From Cronobacter muytjensii ATCC 51329 (GTDB taxonomy: Bacteria > Pseudomonadota > Gammaproteobacteria > Enterobacterales > Enterobacteriaceae): DNA of 64,000 bases. This document shows positions 63,349 through 64,000 of the stretch, piece by piece (within the stretch, counting starts at the first letter, position 1; every line of letters starts with the position of its first letter). The notes under the pieces were generated by a model, which was not told where the DNA came from, did no database searches, and was given only the letters and a program-made list of their open reading frames with translations. A program made the position numbers and the translations under genes. The DNA is taken from contig NZ_CP012268.1 in NCBI RefSeq assembly GCF_001277195.1, forward strand, positions 2,046,001 to 2,110,000, read 5' to 3'.

Positions 63349-63351
63349 AAA

Positions 63352-64000
63352 ATGTGTACGACCTGCGGTTGCCAGCACGGCAACCTTTATATAGAAGGCG
63401 ACGAGCGCGACCCGCACTCGCCATTTCGCAAAGCCCCCTTCGCCGCCGCCCGACGCATTGCGGCCCCCATCACCACGGTTGACCTTACCGCGTTTACGCC
63501 CGCCGTCGCGCCGCAGGGCTGCCTGGATTATGGTCACGGCGAAGCGGGCACCCACGCGCCCGGCTTGAGCCAGCGCAAAATGGTCGAGATAGAAATCAAT
63601 GTGCTGGATAAGAACAACCAGATAGCGCAGCGCAATCGCCAGCGCCTCGCCGCGCGCGGGCAGCTGGCGCTGAATCTCGTCTCAAGCCCCGGCTCGGGCA
63701 AGACCACGCTGCTGACCGAAACGCTCAGACGCCTGCGGGGCGCCACCGCCTGCGCGGTGATTGAAGGCGACCAGCAGACGGTGAACGACGCCGAGCGCAT
63801 TCGCGCCACCGGCACGCCAGCTATCCAGGTCAATACTGGCAAAGGGTGTCATCTCGACGCGCAGATGGTGCAGGACGCGATGGCGCGCCTGCCGCTTGAG
63901 CAGGGCGGCGTGCTGTTTATCGAAAATGTCGGCAACCTTGTCTGCCCGGCCGGATTCGATCTCGGCGAGCGCCACAAAGTGGCGGTGCTCTCAGTGACGG
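63352..64000 (+). CDS. hypB: Hydrogenase nickel-incorporation GTPase HypB, partial (runs off the right edge)
   Basis: About 216 N-terminal residues are present. The start MCTTCGCQHGN is the high-affinity nickel motif (CxxCGC). There is no long His-rich stretch, and the GTPase P-loop is NLVSSPGSGKTTLL near residue 105. Switch elements VIEGDQQT and later GCHLDAQM and FIENVGNLVCP fit the family. It is co-transcribed with hypA; the 3' end lies outside the window. Confidence 0.95.
   Translation, partial: MCTTCGCQHGNLYIEGDERDPHSPFRKAPFAAARRIAAPITTVDLTAFTPAVAPQGCLDYGHGEAGTHAPGLSQRKMVEIEINVLDKNNQIAQRNRQRLAARGQLALNLVSSPGSGKTTLLTETLRRLRGATACAVIEGDQQTVNDAERIRATGTPAIQVNTGKGCHLDAQMVQDAMARLPLEQGGVLFIENVGNLVCPAGFDLGERHKVAVLSVT

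Overview
The window looks like the chromosome of a member of the Enterobacteriaceae with fairly high GC, most like Cronobacter or a close relative. This genus call is inference from gene order and protein resemblance. No phage, integrase, transposase, rRNA or CRISPR array was seen.

Positions 1-26690 follow the conserved enterobacterial order anmK-slyB-slyA-ydhIJK-sodC-ydhF-ydhL-nemRA-gloA-rnt-grxD-mepH-ydhP-ynhF(cydH)-purR-punR-punC-cfa-ribE-mdtK-tRNA-Val-tRNA-Val. Two inserts interrupt it compared with E. coli. One is an EptA-type phosphoethanolamine transferase (7268-8899) preceded by a PmrA-box-like direct repeat. The other is a beta-glucoside unit (EIIC, 6-phospho-beta-glucosidase, LacI regulator; 20321-24045) preceded by a perfect 18-bp palindromic operator and a CRP-like site. 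A possible unannotated sRNA of about 62 nt sits upstream of cfa.

Synteny breaks after the two tRNA-Val(GAC) genes. Positions 26690-33400 are a patchwork: a VgrG (type VI secretion) fragment, a small exported protein, a metallo-beta-lactamase-fold protein with a GlxA-type regulator, a Fic-domain protein, a TolA-C-like lipoprotein broken by a single-base frameshift, an NTF2-like exported protein divergent from an HxlR regulator, and a DUF2268 putative zinc protease. The choline-to-glycine-betaine locus betT/betIBA follows (33420-39485), then small accessory genes to 45332: a LysR/MBL pair, a GFA protein, an IraP-like anti-adaptor and a DHA2 exporter with its LysR regulator.

The right third (45393-64000) is a formate hydrogenlyase and hydrogenase-maturation cluster: selenocysteine fdhF; a hydN - cysteine-type fdhF paralogue - hypF - NiCoT nickel/cobalt permease operon; a glgS homologue; hycABCDEFGHI; and divergent hypA-hypB running off the right edge. 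Sigma54-type promoters and FhlA-like palindromes precede fdhF, hydN, hycA and hypA, so the cluster is probably one FhlA/formate regulon. Formate oxidation (FdhF), electron transfer (HydN/HycB), the [NiFe] hydrogenase (HycE/G with HycC/D in the membrane), nickel uptake and nickel-site assembly (HypA/B/F, HycI) are thus encoded together.

The most notable observations are the paired Sec and Cys FdhF enzymes differing at codon 140 (TGA versus TGC), with the recoding hairpin lost in the Cys copy, and a 280-bp run of consecutive hairpins between glgS and hycI.
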